Positions 36,401 to 45,050 of a stretch of 64,000 nucleotides of DNA are shown one piece after another. The stretch comes from Aurantibacillus circumpalustris (GTDB lineage Bacteria > Bacteroidota > Bacteroidia > B-17B0 > Aurantibacillaceae): positions 3,410,001 to 3,474,000 of the forward strand of contig NZ_CP121197.1 of assembly GCF_029625215.1 (NCBI RefSeq), given 5' to 3'. The position numbers and the translations under genes were made by a program. Each line of letters opens with the position of its first letter. Within the stretch, counting starts at the first letter, position 1. The notes under the pieces were generated by a model, which had not been told where the DNA came from, made no database searches, and was given only the letters and a program-made list of their open reading frames with translations.

Positions 36401-38395
36401 ACCATTTCTCAATCTGTGTTAATTTATCCTTACCCTTCCGTTTCAGCCCTCGGTAGCAGTGTATGCGTGAATCAAACACTTACTCTCACAGGTAACTCCA
36501 CTCCGGGAAACACTTTTTTCTGGTCGGGTCCCAATTCATATACCTCAAATCTACAAAACCCTTCCATTATAAATCCTACTGTAAGCAGGTCTGGTACGTA
36601 TTTTCTTTTGGTAACAGACCTCAATGGTTGCACAAATAGTACCTCTGCACAAGTAACTGTTACGGCTTTGCCGCTACCTTTATTCAGTAGTAATAACCTT
36701 CTGTGCAAGGGAGATACTTTAAAATTTAATGCCAGCGCTAGCATTGGAGGAATAAATTATTCTTGGATTGGTCCAAATGGATTTTCCAGCAATATTCAAA
36801 ACCCTCAGATTAATGCTGTTGATTTAACCGCAAATGGTACCTATAGCCTCTCAGTTAACGCAGGACCGTGCGTAAGTTCAATTTCTCATACTGTTATTGT
36901 ATACCCTTTGCCAACGGTTAGCATTATTGGTTTAACTCAAATTTGTGAAACGAAAAGTATTGTTTTAACTGCCAATGCGCTTGGAAACGGACTCACTTAT
37001 TCTTGGCATGGACCTTTAGCCTTTACGAGTAGTTCACCGAATATTGTTAGAGACTCTAGTAATACAGGATTTGCAGGCAATTATTTCGTAAAAGTTACTG
37101 ATAATAAAGGATGTGCGAATACAGACACAGCTTTAATAGGTGTTTTAAAAAATCCAAAACTCATTGTATCAAATGTTAGTGTATGTTTATACGAGCCGGC
37201 TATTTTAAATGTTTCTGGCGCTAGTTCTTATTATTGGTGGGGGCCTAATTTTTATCAATTCAGCGGGCAGAATGCACTTATCAATTCAGCAAACAATCTG
37301 AGCAAACTCACTTACACCGTTATAGGAACAGCAGCCAACTCTTGCACAAGTATTGCTACGGTAGATCTGGAAACAAGATCACTACCGAATCCATCGCTCA
37401 GTATTCTACCTAAGCCTATTTTATGTTTGGGTGAAGACATTACATTTACTGGGTACGGAGGGTCAACTTATCAATGGCGAGGCCCAAATACATTTTATTA
37501 CGAGGGAACTTCTCTTAAAATTACTGTTTCAACACACAGAGCTGGAACATACACTCTTACTGCAATTGATGCAAGCGGCTGTAGAATGTCTACCGACACT
37601 TTTATTCTTGTTCATCCATTACCTATGGGCATCTTAAAAGGAACTACCATGGAAAGTTGCGTTCCATTTTGTGCTGATTTTGATTTTATGGCTACAGGAA
37701 CCCACTCCATTACTAGTAACTGGTTGGTTAAAAATAAAAATCATAACGCATCTACTTTCTCCGATTGTTTTGATGTTGAAGGAATTTATCCTGTCAAGGG
37801 TATGTTATATGACATTGTTACAACTTGTTCAAACACGCTTGAATACAATGTTATTGGGCGCCCAAAACCAATCGCCAACTTTTCTTATTTTCCTTCGCAA
37901 CCTGTTGAAAATGTCGATGAGGTTGTTTTCACGAATACCTCCCTAGGTGATGAACTAAACAAGTTTAATTGGTTTTTCGTTAACGACAAAGGTTTTTCAA
38001 CCAACAGCAGAAACACATCTTATTTATTTGGCACTGAAGGCGAATATCCAGTAGTATTGTTAGTGAAGAACAAATGGGACTGTTCGGATACTGCAATACA
38101 ATCCATTAAAATCGAACCCGATTTCACCATCTATATTCCGGATGCTTTTACACCTAACGAAGACGGCCTTAATGAAGTTTTTAAACCCGTGATTAGAACT
38201 TCTAAATTCTATCACTTTTCCGTTTTTGACCGATGGGGTGCTCTAATCTTTGAAACCGATCAACCTGATAAGGGTTGGGACGGAACCTACAATGGACAGC
38301 CTTGCAAAAGCGATGTTTATGTGTGGACAATTTCTATCGCCAGTAATATGGGAGAAAATAAAAACCTAAAAGGGCATGTTACCTTATATAGGTAG
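33419..38395 (+). CDS. Giant secreted multi-Ig protein with T9SS type B C-terminal domain
   Basis: The 1658-residue protein has a signal peptide available only from the TTG at 33419 (MKKIKSYFLVIFFLFNQTFQ); no in-frame ATG occurs for over 100 codons. Residues of about 45-260 (RGFVENKGQFKD, EKIYFTSQGLIYKL) resemble the DUF7948 domain found in SBBP-repeat proteins. A propeller-like region follows (about 265-620), then roughly nine Ig-like/PKD-type modules with recurring YxWxGPN. The end (IYIPDAFTPNEDGLNEVF ... FDRWGALIFET ... KGWDGTYNGQ) is the CHU_C type B sorting domain. It is presumably a cell-surface adhesin or structural protein. Confidence 0.88.
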   Translation: MKKIKSYFLVIFFLFNQTFQFQSQTSKTNILSKNDHLKFVQSKDLFGTRGFVENKGQFKDINGQAVLFALEYGSEKIYFTSQGLIYKLAKEFPITEEQLERVERGKKMNLKEPEVHFVYMNWLNANTSINIEKSERQSHYITYGAASLNAYPYKKITYKNVYNNIDIEYVIPEDKNIGIKYNLILHPDAKIEDIQIAYTGAVRKIKSEKNGDILIKTPLEDITEHAPRSFYLDGESLESSFNLNFNKIGFKISTNYNHNKTLVIDPWVTTITTIPANNSAYDVDYDDFGNLYVYGGASSCKIAKFNTAGTLLWTFSGTVGSWTSSGISNFVVMKSTGKCYAGQGFITGGATIIRLNTFGNYDNYTSSQLSSWNEVWDMAYHCSTGNVYGMGGSTASNQSAGILNPTSGNISPIAFFTVGVSTGVGYDVVSHAIDDAGEFFWIYASGFTPNINNNIAHINSAFTSSVWIAPSGFSTFNEYTNKSTYLPATTNSNGFNCLAVNANYLFYYDGYNIAAYNKTTGAMISSTTNIGLTAKRQGGIAVDDCNNLYIGGNGNINCYNFNGSTFAALPNISLGISTIDQFVYDIKLNKLNKILYVSGSGFAGVYSPIHSLSCCTSSLVCAFSPPALTANSTSITCATLGSATLNPIGGPGPYSYTWIPSGQTGSVATGLWPGTHSLVVFDGACNQTYSATTTIYPLIPLTGSVSSAIPCGGINSGTAAITNLAGGSSAQYYLWSNGISSYSNAAALGLTAGNWSVTVTDSLTGCLLNQTFILSPPSSQTLILTQSSTTACVNASVSLLANIYGGTPGYSFTWVGGPNAPIYQASQTQSGTHVYTLNVHDANNCLVTKTISVNYLPAPSLTAISTSICPNKTGTLTVSGANTYMWSNSIANSVLTDNPLSTTVYTVVGTGAICSASTTASIVVLPIPSPTLATNSPICSGQTLQLIASGGNSYLWNGPLNFNSPNQLSTINSAVVANSGIYSATVTGANSCSATISQSVLIYPYPSVSALGSSVCVNQTLTLTGNSTPGNTFFWSGPNSYTSNLQNPSIINPTVSRSGTYFLLVTDLNGCTNSTSAQVTVTALPLPLFSSNNLLCKGDTLKFNASASIGGINYSWIGPNGFSSNIQNPQINAVDLTANGTYSLSVNAGPCVSSISHTVIVYPLPTVSIIGLTQICETKSIVLTANALGNGLTYSWHGPLAFTSSSPNIVRDSSNTGFAGNYFVKVTDNKGCANTDTALIGVLKNPKLIVSNVSVCLYEPAILNVSGASSYYWWGPNFYQFSGQNALINSANNLSKLTYTVIGTAANSCTSIATVDLETRSLPNPSLSILPKPILCLGEDITFTGYGGSTYQWRGPNTFYYEGTSLKITVSTHRAGTYTLTAIDASGCRMSTDTFILVHPLPMGILKGTTMESCVPFCADFDFMATGTHSITSNWLVKNKNHNASTFSDCFDVEGIYPVKGMLYDIVTTCSNTLEYNVIGRPKPIANFSYFPSQPVENVDEVVFTNTSLGDELNKFNWFFVNDKGFSTNSRNTSYLFGTEGEYPVVLLVKNKWDCSDTAIQSIKIEPDFTIYIPDAFTPNEDGLNEVFKPVIRTSKFYHFSVFDRWGALIFETDQPDKGWDGTYNGQPCKSDVYVWTISIASNMGENKNLKGHVTLYR

Positions 38396-38608
38396 TTTTA
38401 CTATTTAAGTTTAAGAATTAAACCCGTTTTAAATTTTCAAAAAATTCTTTCATTCCTTCACAGGGTATGTTAACCCGCCTGTTTAATTTTCGCATCCATA
38501 AGTCAGCGTGTTAATTGAATATTAGCAATTTAATTAATTGATTTTTTTCACCTCTCAAAATTAATAATTTGGTCAAACACAACTAATGCTATCATGCAGC
38601 TTACAAAC

Positions 38609-38616
38609 TAGCTTTG
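38609..38616 (+). promoter_or_regulatory. Putative -7 box TAGCTTTG for the PhoX-like gene
   Basis: TAGCTTTG fits TAnnTTTG and lies 20 bases before the ATG at 38637; no convincing -33 TTG is seen. The 241-base gap before it holds nothing else I can identify. Confidence 0.42.
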
Positions 38617-38636
38617 TGCCATAAAACTAAAAAAAC

Positions 38637-41108
38637 ATGAAAAAAAATTTAACTCATTTAATGATCAGTATCGGGATGGTTGGTTCCGCTTTAGCGCAAA
38701 CCACAATTACGGGACCAAGCAGTTCTCAATCGCCTTATCTGCAACCAAGTGTTGCAGGGTATTCAATTACTTCAATTCTAACAACAGGTGATGCTGTAGG
38801 TAATTACACAATGGTAGGCTTACCTGATGGTTTAGGTGCTTTCGATAATAACGATGGAACTTTTACTCTTTTAATGAACCATGAATTTGGAAGCGGCTCA
38901 ACGGGTGCTGTACATGCTTATGGTACTGCAGGAGCTTTTGTATCAAAATGGATAATCAACAAAACAACTTTAGCGGTTGTAAGTGGGGCTGATTTAACTC
39001 AAAATATGCATTTATGGAATGCTAGTTCAAGTACCTATTCAGTATATAATTCGACTAACACGTCTACACTAGCCGGTTTCAGCCGTTTTTGTTCTGCAGA
39101 TCTTGCACCAATTTCGGCCTACTATAATAGCTCGACAGGGAAAGGAACCCAGGCACGTATCTTTTTGGATGGTGAAGAAAGTGGTTCGGAAGGACGTATG
39201 ATGGCTCACATTGCCAGCGGTATGGAAGCCGGTCACTCATATGAGCTCCCGTATTTGGGAAAATTCTCTGCTGAAAACCAAGTTGCTTGTCCGTTCAGAA
39301 GCGATAAAACAATTGTAGCGGGTTTCGATGACGCAACTCCGGGTCAAGTATATATTTATATTGGTAATAAATCTGCAACCGGTAACGATATTACAAAAGC
39401 TGGTTTATCAGGCGGTACTTTATACGGTATTGCCGTGTCGGGTATGATTACCGAAGTAAACGGAAGTGTTCCTGCCGCAAATACAAATTTTTCATTGATG
39501 AGTTTAGGTCAAGTACAAGCGACAACTGGTGCGTCTTTAAACACAATGAGTAACAACCTTGGTATAACCACCTTTCTTCGTCCAGAAGATGGTGCTTGGG
39601 ATCCTTCGCATCCTAGCGATTTATACTTTTGCACTACTAACTCATTTTCAAGCCCAAGCCGTTTATGGAAGCTTCACTTCACAGATATCAACAATCCTCA
39701 ATTAGGTGGAACTATCACCGCAGTGCTTGATGGAACTGAAGGTCAGGTGATGTTTGACAACTTGGGAATCGATCATTCAGGACATATTATTCTTCAAGAA
39801 GATGTTGGAAATAACGCTCATAATGGCAAAATGTGGGAATATACAATTGCTACTGGTGCTTTGGTTCAAATCGCACTTCACGACGCTACACGTTTTATAA
39901 GTGGTGGTGCAAATTTTCTAACACAAGACGAAGAAGCGTCTGGCGTTATAGATGTTCAAGAAATTCTAGGACCAGGTAAATTTATATTTGTTGATCAGGC
40001 TCATTATAGTCAACCCTCGCCACTTGTTGAAGGCGGTCAATTGTTGATCTTAACTAGCGCAAAAACAGCAACTTCGAATCCAGAAATAAATGTTCAAGGG
40101 AATTCTGTAAGTATTCCTATGGGGACTTCAGCGATAAGTTCAGGTAATAACACTGATTTTGGTTTATTAAACACTGGATTAAGTGTGACTAAAACGTTTG
40201 TGATTCAAAACACAGGAACAGGTCCTCTTGTAATATCAGGCATGGATTTCACAGGAACAAACGCAGGAGATTTTACTTTTGTAACTCCACCTTCTTTTCC
40301 AGTTACTGTTATTGGCGGAGGCTCACAAAACATTACCGTTAAATTTAATCCAGCTTTAGCCGGAACAAGAACAGCCACTGTAAACATTTACAATAATGAT
40401 TATAACGAAAATATTTATGATTTCGCTGTACAAGGTGTTGGTGCTGTTCCTGAAATAAACGTTCAAGGTAATAACGTAAGTATTTTAGATGGAAATGCTT
40501 CTATTAGCTCAACAAATAATACAGATTTTGGAATAGTAATTTATAACACAGCTGTTGTAAAAGAATTTAAAATTCAAAATACAGGAACAGGAACTTTGAC
40601 GGTTACAGGTATGAATATTAATGGTGCAACAAGCGCTGCATATACATTCGTTAATGCTCCTACGTTTCCGTTTACATTAGCTGGTAATGCTTCACAAACT
40701 TTTAGTGTTCAATACCTGTCTACTGTTCCGGATGTTACAAATACTGCTGTTATAAGCATTAACAACAATGATACTGATGAAAGTATTTATGATTTCCATG
40801 TAGAAGGAAAAAGTTTACAAGGTGTAGGAATAAAAACAAATTCTAAAACTGAATCATTTGTGAGTTTATTTCCAAATCCTGCTAACAACGAAGCAAAAGT
40901 AAAAGTTAGTCTTGAAAATAATGCTTCTCTTTCTTTGACGGTTATTGATATTCAAGGCAAAGTCGTTCTTTCTACACTTGAAAAAGAATATACAAAAGGC
41001 GAAAATGAAATTTCTTTAAATACTACTTCACTAATAAATGGAGAGTATTTTGTTAAGATTATTTCAGGAAACAAAGCCAATACGATCAAACTAGTAATAA
41101 TCCACTAA
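38637..41108 (+). CDS. Secreted PhoX-like (DUF839) protein with choice-of-anchor D repeats and T9SS type A domain
   Basis: The 823-residue protein has a signal peptide ending ALAQ. Residues of about 35-470 resemble the PhoX/DUF839 propeller (GLGAFDNNDGTFTLLMNHEF, FLDGEESGSEGRM, FLRPEDGAWDPSHPSDLYF, DEEASGVIDV). That family contains Ca2+/Fe-dependent phosphatases. Two choice-of-anchor D beta-sandwiches follow (about 480-600 and 605-725; each starts PEINVQGN). A T9SS type A sorting domain ends it (VSLFPNPANNEAKV ... LINGEYFVKI). Enzymatic activity is not proven; PhoX homologues in Bacteroidota are often annotated as phosphatase only by similarity. Confidence 0.85.
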   Translation: MKKNLTHLMISIGMVGSALAQTTITGPSSSQSPYLQPSVAGYSITSILTTGDAVGNYTMVGLPDGLGAFDNNDGTFTLLMNHEFGSGSTGAVHAYGTAGAFVSKWIINKTTLAVVSGADLTQNMHLWNASSSTYSVYNSTNTSTLAGFSRFCSADLAPISAYYNSSTGKGTQARIFLDGEESGSEGRMMAHIASGMEAGHSYELPYLGKFSAENQVACPFRSDKTIVAGFDDATPGQVYIYIGNKSATGNDITKAGLSGGTLYGIAVSGMITEVNGSVPAANTNFSLMSLGQVQATTGASLNTMSNNLGITTFLRPEDGAWDPSHPSDLYFCTTNSFSSPSRLWKLHFTDINNPQLGGTITAVLDGTEGQVMFDNLGIDHSGHIILQEDVGNNAHNGKMWEYTIATGALVQIALHDATRFISGGANFLTQDEEASGVIDVQEILGPGKFIFVDQAHYSQPSPLVEGGQLLILTSAKTATSNPEINVQGNSVSIPMGTSAISSGNNTDFGLLNTGLSVTKTFVIQNTGTGPLVISGMDFTGTNAGDFTFVTPPSFPVTVIGGGSQNITVKFNPALAGTRTATVNIYNNDYNENIYDFAVQGVGAVPEINVQGNNVSILDGNASISSTNNTDFGIVIYNTAVVKEFKIQNTGTGTLTVTGMNINGATSAAYTFVNAPTFPFTLAGNASQTFSVQYLSTVPDVTNTAVISINNNDTDESIYDFHVEGKSLQGVGIKTNSKTESFVSLFPNPANNEAKVKVSLENNASLSLTVIDIQGKVVLSTLEKEYTKGENEISLNTTSLINGEYFVKIISGNKANTIKLVIIH

Positions 41109-41125
41109 AAAAACATAACACACTG

Positions 41126-41160
41126 AATAACCAGGCATGAAAGGCATGTCTGGTTATTTC
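41126..41160 (+). terminator. Terminator after the PhoX-like gene
   Basis: AATAACCAGGCATG and CATGTCTGGTTATT pair over 14 positions (one G-T) around a 5-base loop, 17 bases after the stop. The T run is short. Confidence 0.7.
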
Positions 41161-41177
41161 TATAAATACCATTTCCA

Positions 41178-43106
41178 TTGAAAAAAAACTATTTCATACT
41201 CGAATTCATTCTACTTGCCATTATCTTTTCATCTGCATCTTTTAAAAAAGATCATGAACAAAATAATTATAGTGTAAACTACACTAAAGGACTTGACGAA
41301 TTTTCGTCCAAGCAACAAAGCTTACTAAACAATATTTCTAACAGTGATTTTAATTCCACAGTCGAAAAACAAAAAATAAGGGAACAAATTAATTTGGTTC
41401 GAAATTCTTTAAAACACATGGACTTCTGGTTCCGATATCTTGAGCCAGTTTCCTACAAAAAGATAAATGGTCCTTTGCCTGTAGAATGGGAAACGGAAGT
41501 GTTTGAAAAGTTTGAAACACCCTACAGACGTGAAGGTGCCGGTTATACTTTGGCAAGCCAATACTTAGACGAAGATATAATTCTAAAAGACTCTGTTTTT
41601 AATTTAATAAAATCTGCAGTGGAAGCTAGTAAGGCTTATAGTGCAGATTCTATAACCGTTCATTTAAAAACCTTTGATCATTTTTATTTATGTAACCGTT
41701 TGTTTCTGCTCAATCTCGCTGCAATATATACTACAGGATTTGAATGTCCGGAAACAGAAAGAATAATACCAGAGTTAAGAATAATGCTCATAAATATTTA
41801 TTCAACGTATCTTGCGTTTAACGAGAGTTTTAAAGACAAGGCGTTAACTGAAACTTACATGAGTTTATACAAAGAAGCGATCACTTTTGTAAACAAACAA
41901 TCGGAGGATTATGAAAAATTTGATCACTATACTTTTATAAAAGATTTTATCAACCCTTTGTTTGCTCATAATCAGAACTTAATTCAGCATTACAAAGTTG
42001 TTTCAAAAAGTTATGTAGATTATTCTCTCAGCAAAAATGCTACTTCTATTTTTAGTAAATCTTTATACAAAGGACAAAATGCAAAAGGCGTATTTGTAAG
42101 AGTTAACGACGAAAAAGTGTTGGCGGAAATAGATAAAGTCGGAAAGCTTTTATTTTACGATCCTATTTTGTCGGGAAACAATCTTCGCAGTTGCGCCTCT
42201 TGTCACAAGCCAGATCAGTACTTTACAGATACGACTACAGCAAGTTCTTTACAGTTTGATGGGAAAAACTTTTTACCACGCAACTCTCCTTCTCTAATTA
42301 ATGCCGGCTACAATCATTTAATTATGACTGATGGCAAACATATCTCTCTACAAGATCAAACAAAAGCCGTGATAACAAATTCGCTCGAATTGGCTTGCGA
42401 TGAGAAAGATATTCTAAAAAAGATATTGAGTTGTTCAGAATATAAAATTGCTCTTAAAAATCTTTTAAAATGTACGCCTCAAATACCAGAGATAAGTATC
42501 GAGCATGTTACATCCGCAATCACTTTATATTACAGCAAATTTAGCAAACACGATTCTCCCTTTGACAAGGCGATTAATGAAAATAGTGCATTGGCCCACG
42601 ATGCGAAGCAAGGTTTTAATGTTTTTATGGGGAAAGCTCAATGCGCTACATGCCATTTCGCTCCCCAGTTTAACGGCGTAAAACCTCCATACGTTGGTTC
42701 CGAATTTGAAGTACTTGGTGTTCCAAAAGATACTAGCTTTAAGCAACTAAGTGACGATAAAGGAAGATATTTAGTATTTCAGTCCAAAGAAACATTAAAC
42801 GCTTTCAGAACAGGAACCATTCGCAATTCAGAAAAAACAAAACCGTATATGCACAACGGTGTATTTACATCTTTAGAACAGGTAATTGATTTTTATGATG
42901 CCGGTGGAGGAGCTGGTAGAGGCTTAACTGTAACAAACCAAACACTTTCCTCTGATTCTCTTCATTTATCAAAAGAAGAAAAGTCTAATTTGTTGGCGTT
43001 TATGAAATCACTTACTGAAAAAGTGGAATTCGAAAAAACTCCTGAAAGCTTACCGAAATCAAAAATTAAAAATCTAAATAATCGTAAAGTTAGAGGAGAG
43101 TATTAA
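41178..43106 (+). CDS. Di-haem cytochrome c peroxidase/MauG-like with extra N-terminal domain
   Basis: The 642-residue exported protein starts at TTG (only this gives the signal MKKNYFILEFILLAIIFSSA). Residues of about 35-290 are a helical domain, perhaps imelysin-like, not part of standard peroxidases. The C-terminal half is a CCP/MauG unit: LFYDPILSGNNLRSCASCH (first haem, Cys339-His343), FMGKAQCATCH (second haem, Cys489-His493) and KPYMHNGVFTSLEQVIDFYD. It should reduce peroxide or oxidise a partner protein in the periplasm. Standard enzymes are about 330-400 aa, so this is a fusion. A mono-haem cytochrome c gene follows. Confidence 0.9.
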   Translation: MKKNYFILEFILLAIIFSSASFKKDHEQNNYSVNYTKGLDEFSSKQQSLLNNISNSDFNSTVEKQKIREQINLVRNSLKHMDFWFRYLEPVSYKKINGPLPVEWETEVFEKFETPYRREGAGYTLASQYLDEDIILKDSVFNLIKSAVEASKAYSADSITVHLKTFDHFYLCNRLFLLNLAAIYTTGFECPETERIIPELRIMLINIYSTYLAFNESFKDKALTETYMSLYKEAITFVNKQSEDYEKFDHYTFIKDFINPLFAHNQNLIQHYKVVSKSYVDYSLSKNATSIFSKSLYKGQNAKGVFVRVNDEKVLAEIDKVGKLLFYDPILSGNNLRSCASCHKPDQYFTDTTTASSLQFDGKNFLPRNSPSLINAGYNHLIMTDGKHISLQDQTKAVITNSLELACDEKDILKKILSCSEYKIALKNLLKCTPQIPEISIEHVTSAITLYYSKFSKHDSPFDKAINENSALAHDAKQGFNVFMGKAQCATCHFAPQFNGVKPPYVGSEFEVLGVPKDTSFKQLSDDKGRYLVFQSKETLNAFRTGTIRNSEKTKPYMHNGVFTSLEQVIDFYDAGGGAGRGLTVTNQTLSSDSLHLSKEEKSNLLAFMKSLTEKVEFEKTPESLPKSKIKNLNNRKVRGEY

Positions 43107-43121
43107 AGAGCCTTCTCTTTT

Positions 43122-43161
43122 TAACCACAGAGGAATCAGAGTAAAGGAGTTACACAGAGTG
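43122..43161 (+). repeat. CACAGAG-family dispersed repeat, copy 2
   Basis: The tract ACCACAGAGGAATCAGAG then TTACACAGAGTG lies in the gap between the peroxidase and cytochrome c genes, with copy 3 in inverted orientation 85 bases on. Confidence 0.6.
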
Positions 43162-43245
43162 TTTATTATGAATCGTAGAACTGGGTTTAAATAAACTTCT
43201 TCAAAAATAAACGTATTAGAAATAAATGATATTTTATACTCAGTA

Positions 43246-43274
43246 CGTCTCTACCCCTCTGAGACTCTGTGTTG
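43246..43274 (-). repeat. CACAGAG-family dispersed repeat, copy 3 (inverted)
   Basis: Read on the minus strand the tract is CAACACAGAGTCTCAGAG then GGGTAGAGAC, which faces copy 2. The pair flanks an 84-base spacer and could fold as a long imperfect hairpin in the leader of the cytochrome c gene. Confidence 0.55.
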
Positions 43275-43294
43275 AAATAAACTAAAAGTAAAAC

Positions 43295-43663
43295 ATGAAT
43301 CATTCCTACAAAACAATTTTTATTACACTTACAACACTTCTTTTAATTGTTGCATGCACTGCACAAAAATACATTGAGCCTGACTTTCCAGAAGCCATGT
43401 TACCTCACGTGAAAACAGAATATGTAAAACGTTATGACCAAGGACAAATTCTTTACAATATGAGTTGCGCTGGTTGTCATAATAAAAAAGACGGTAGAAA
43501 AATAATTGTTCCTGATTTTGAACCTGATCAGCTTAGAGGTTATGAAATACGCGTTTCTAATGCCCAACACGAACAAAACATGCCAGATACTTTGGTTACA
43601 GAAGAAGAACTTGGAATTATTATGACATTTTTGAGTTACAAGAAAAAGAACAGCGCAAAATAA
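43295..43663 (+). CDS. Small mono-haem c-type cytochrome lipoprotein
   Basis: The 122-residue protein has a lipoprotein signal (LLLIVACTAQ, Cys21) and one haem site CAGCH (Cys58-His62). The Met in HEQNMPDT is a likely sixth ligand. The length and fold fit a class I cytochrome c. It probably shuttles electrons in the periplasm, possibly to the peroxidase encoded 188 bases upstream. The intergenic space holds the two facing CACAGAG repeats. Confidence 0.85.
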   Translation: MNHSYKTIFITLTTLLLIVACTAQKYIEPDFPEAMLPHVKTEYVKRYDQGQILYNMSCAGCHNKKDGRKIIVPDFEPDQLRGYEIRVSNAQHEQNMPDTLVTEEELGIIMTFLSYKKKNSAK

Positions 43664-43689
43664 CATTGCTTTTCATAACTCTTTCAACT

Positions 43690-44364
43690 CTATTTACTTT
43701 TTAATAATTCTTTGATACACACCAAATGAGAGAAAAGTGCTAACGGAACAATAAAACATGGCAACCATACAAATGGAAAATACAACACTCCAATGTTAGG
43801 TTGATCAAAAGCTAATTGTTGGAAAGGAAAAGGAGCTGATAAAATAGCGGTTATAACAATATTAAAAAACAAACCCAAACCAATAAAGTTCCAAATAAGT
43901 AGCACAAACTTATTTAGTTTACCAAGTGAATAACCGAAATAAGCAATTAGAGGCGCTGTTATTCCAGTTAGAACGTCTAAATTTCTTCCTTCAAAAGTCA
44001 TTAATTCAGGGACTAATTTATTTAAAAACAATAACCACAATGTGATTTCAACTGGCAAGCGAACTGAATGCAGGTATGTAAGTGTTTTTGTGTCAAATTT
44101 ATCCAAATACATTCGACCTTTTTTTGTTGCAAAAAAAAATAGAATAGTAAGTACTGGAGGAACGACTAATAGTGAAAATCTGGGTGGCAAAGTTGTGGTA
44201 ATTAAATAAAAACCAGTATTCGCTATAAAGCCTTGCAAGAGAAGCCATGCCATGAAAACACCCAATAATAAATTTGATTTACTGCTTGCTTTGTAAATAA
44301 ACCAAAGCGTTAAGATTGTTGTTACAACAAAAAGGAGTTGAACATAAAAAGGTAAATTTTCCAT
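43690..44364 (-). CDS. Seven-helix integral membrane protein of unknown function
   Basis: The protein has about 224 residues from MENLPFYVQLLF (an ATG nine codons upstream at 44391 is also possible). It is almost entirely hydrophobic, with about seven membrane segments; I recognise no enzyme motif. The Crp-type regulator gene lies 88 bases upstream on the same strand, and such pairs are common in Bacteroidota (from memory, not checked), so regulation by that protein is plausible. Confidence 0.72.
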   Translation of the reverse strand: MENLPFYVQLLFVVTTILTLWFIYKASSKSNLLLGVFMAWLLLQGFIANTGFYLITTTLPPRFSLLVVPPVLTILFFFATKKGRMYLDKFDTKTLTYLHSVRLPVEITLWLLFLNKLVPELMTFEGRNLDVLTGITAPLIAYFGYSLGKLNKFVLLIWNFIGLGLFFNIVITAILSAPFPFQQLAFDQPNIGVLYFPFVWLPCFIVPLALFSHLVCIKELLKSK

Positions 44365-44452
44365 AAGACTATTTTTTTTGACAAAGTTCATTCAGAAAAA
44401 ACGAAACCTGCTTGTCAAATGGCAAGAAATCAAATTCAAGTCTCTATACGCT

Positions 44453-45043
44453 TCATCTTTTAGCGAAATCCTTTCGAATTCTACTCAAAGATGTATCAGT
44501 AATACCGAGATAGGATGCGATATTTTTTAGCGGTGCATGCTGAAAAATGTCAGGGCTAGATTTTAACAAATTAGCATAACGCTCTTCCGCAGTTTGATGC
44601 AACGTGGAGAGTGTTCTTAATTTTAGTTTACCGTACTCATTTACAAGTAGCGCCCTTCCAAATTCACGAAAAGCAGGTAAACTATGAAATGCCTTCTGTA
44701 AGGTTTCAAATGTCACATACCATAATTTAGAATCACAAAGGGTTTGATAATTCTCTTGTGCAGGAATGCGCATAAAAAAAGACATTAGTTCACAAACGAT
44801 AGTATTGGAAGAATACAAACCCGTTGTAACATCTTCACCCTCGATATTAATTGTATGAGAGCGGGCACAGCCAGTTTCTAAATAGTAATACTCATTGCTA
44901 ATTTGCCCTTCACTAAGAAAAATTTCTCCCTTTTTTATCGTTTTTTCTTCGAAGAACTCTGCTATTGCAAGTGCCTGCTCCTGAGAAAGTATAGGCTGAT
45001 TTTGTTTAATAAATAAAATTAATTTTTCTTTTTCTGAATTCAT
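44453..45043 (-). CDS. Crp/Fnr-family transcriptional regulator
   Basis: The 196-residue protein has a cyclic-nucleotide-binding-like beta-roll (about residues 25-125: GEIFLSEGQISNEYYYLETG) followed by a helical region and an HTH (APLKNIASYLGITDTSLSRI, about 170-192). The four-Cys cluster of Fnr is absent, so oxygen sensing through an Fe-S centre is unlikely. The ligand is unknown. It begins 7 bases from the end of the T9SS protein gene upstream and precedes the membrane protein gene. Confidence 0.92.
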   Translation of the reverse strand: MNSEKEKLILFIKQNQPILSQEQALAIAEFFEEKTIKKGEIFLSEGQISNEYYYLETGCARSHTINIEGEDVTTGLYSSNTIVCELMSFFMRIPAQENYQTLCDSKLWYVTFETLQKAFHSLPAFREFGRALLVNEYGKLKLRTLSTLHQTAEERYANLLKSSPDIFQHAPLKNIASYLGITDTSLSRIRKDFAKR

Positions 45044-45050
45044 TTTTAAA

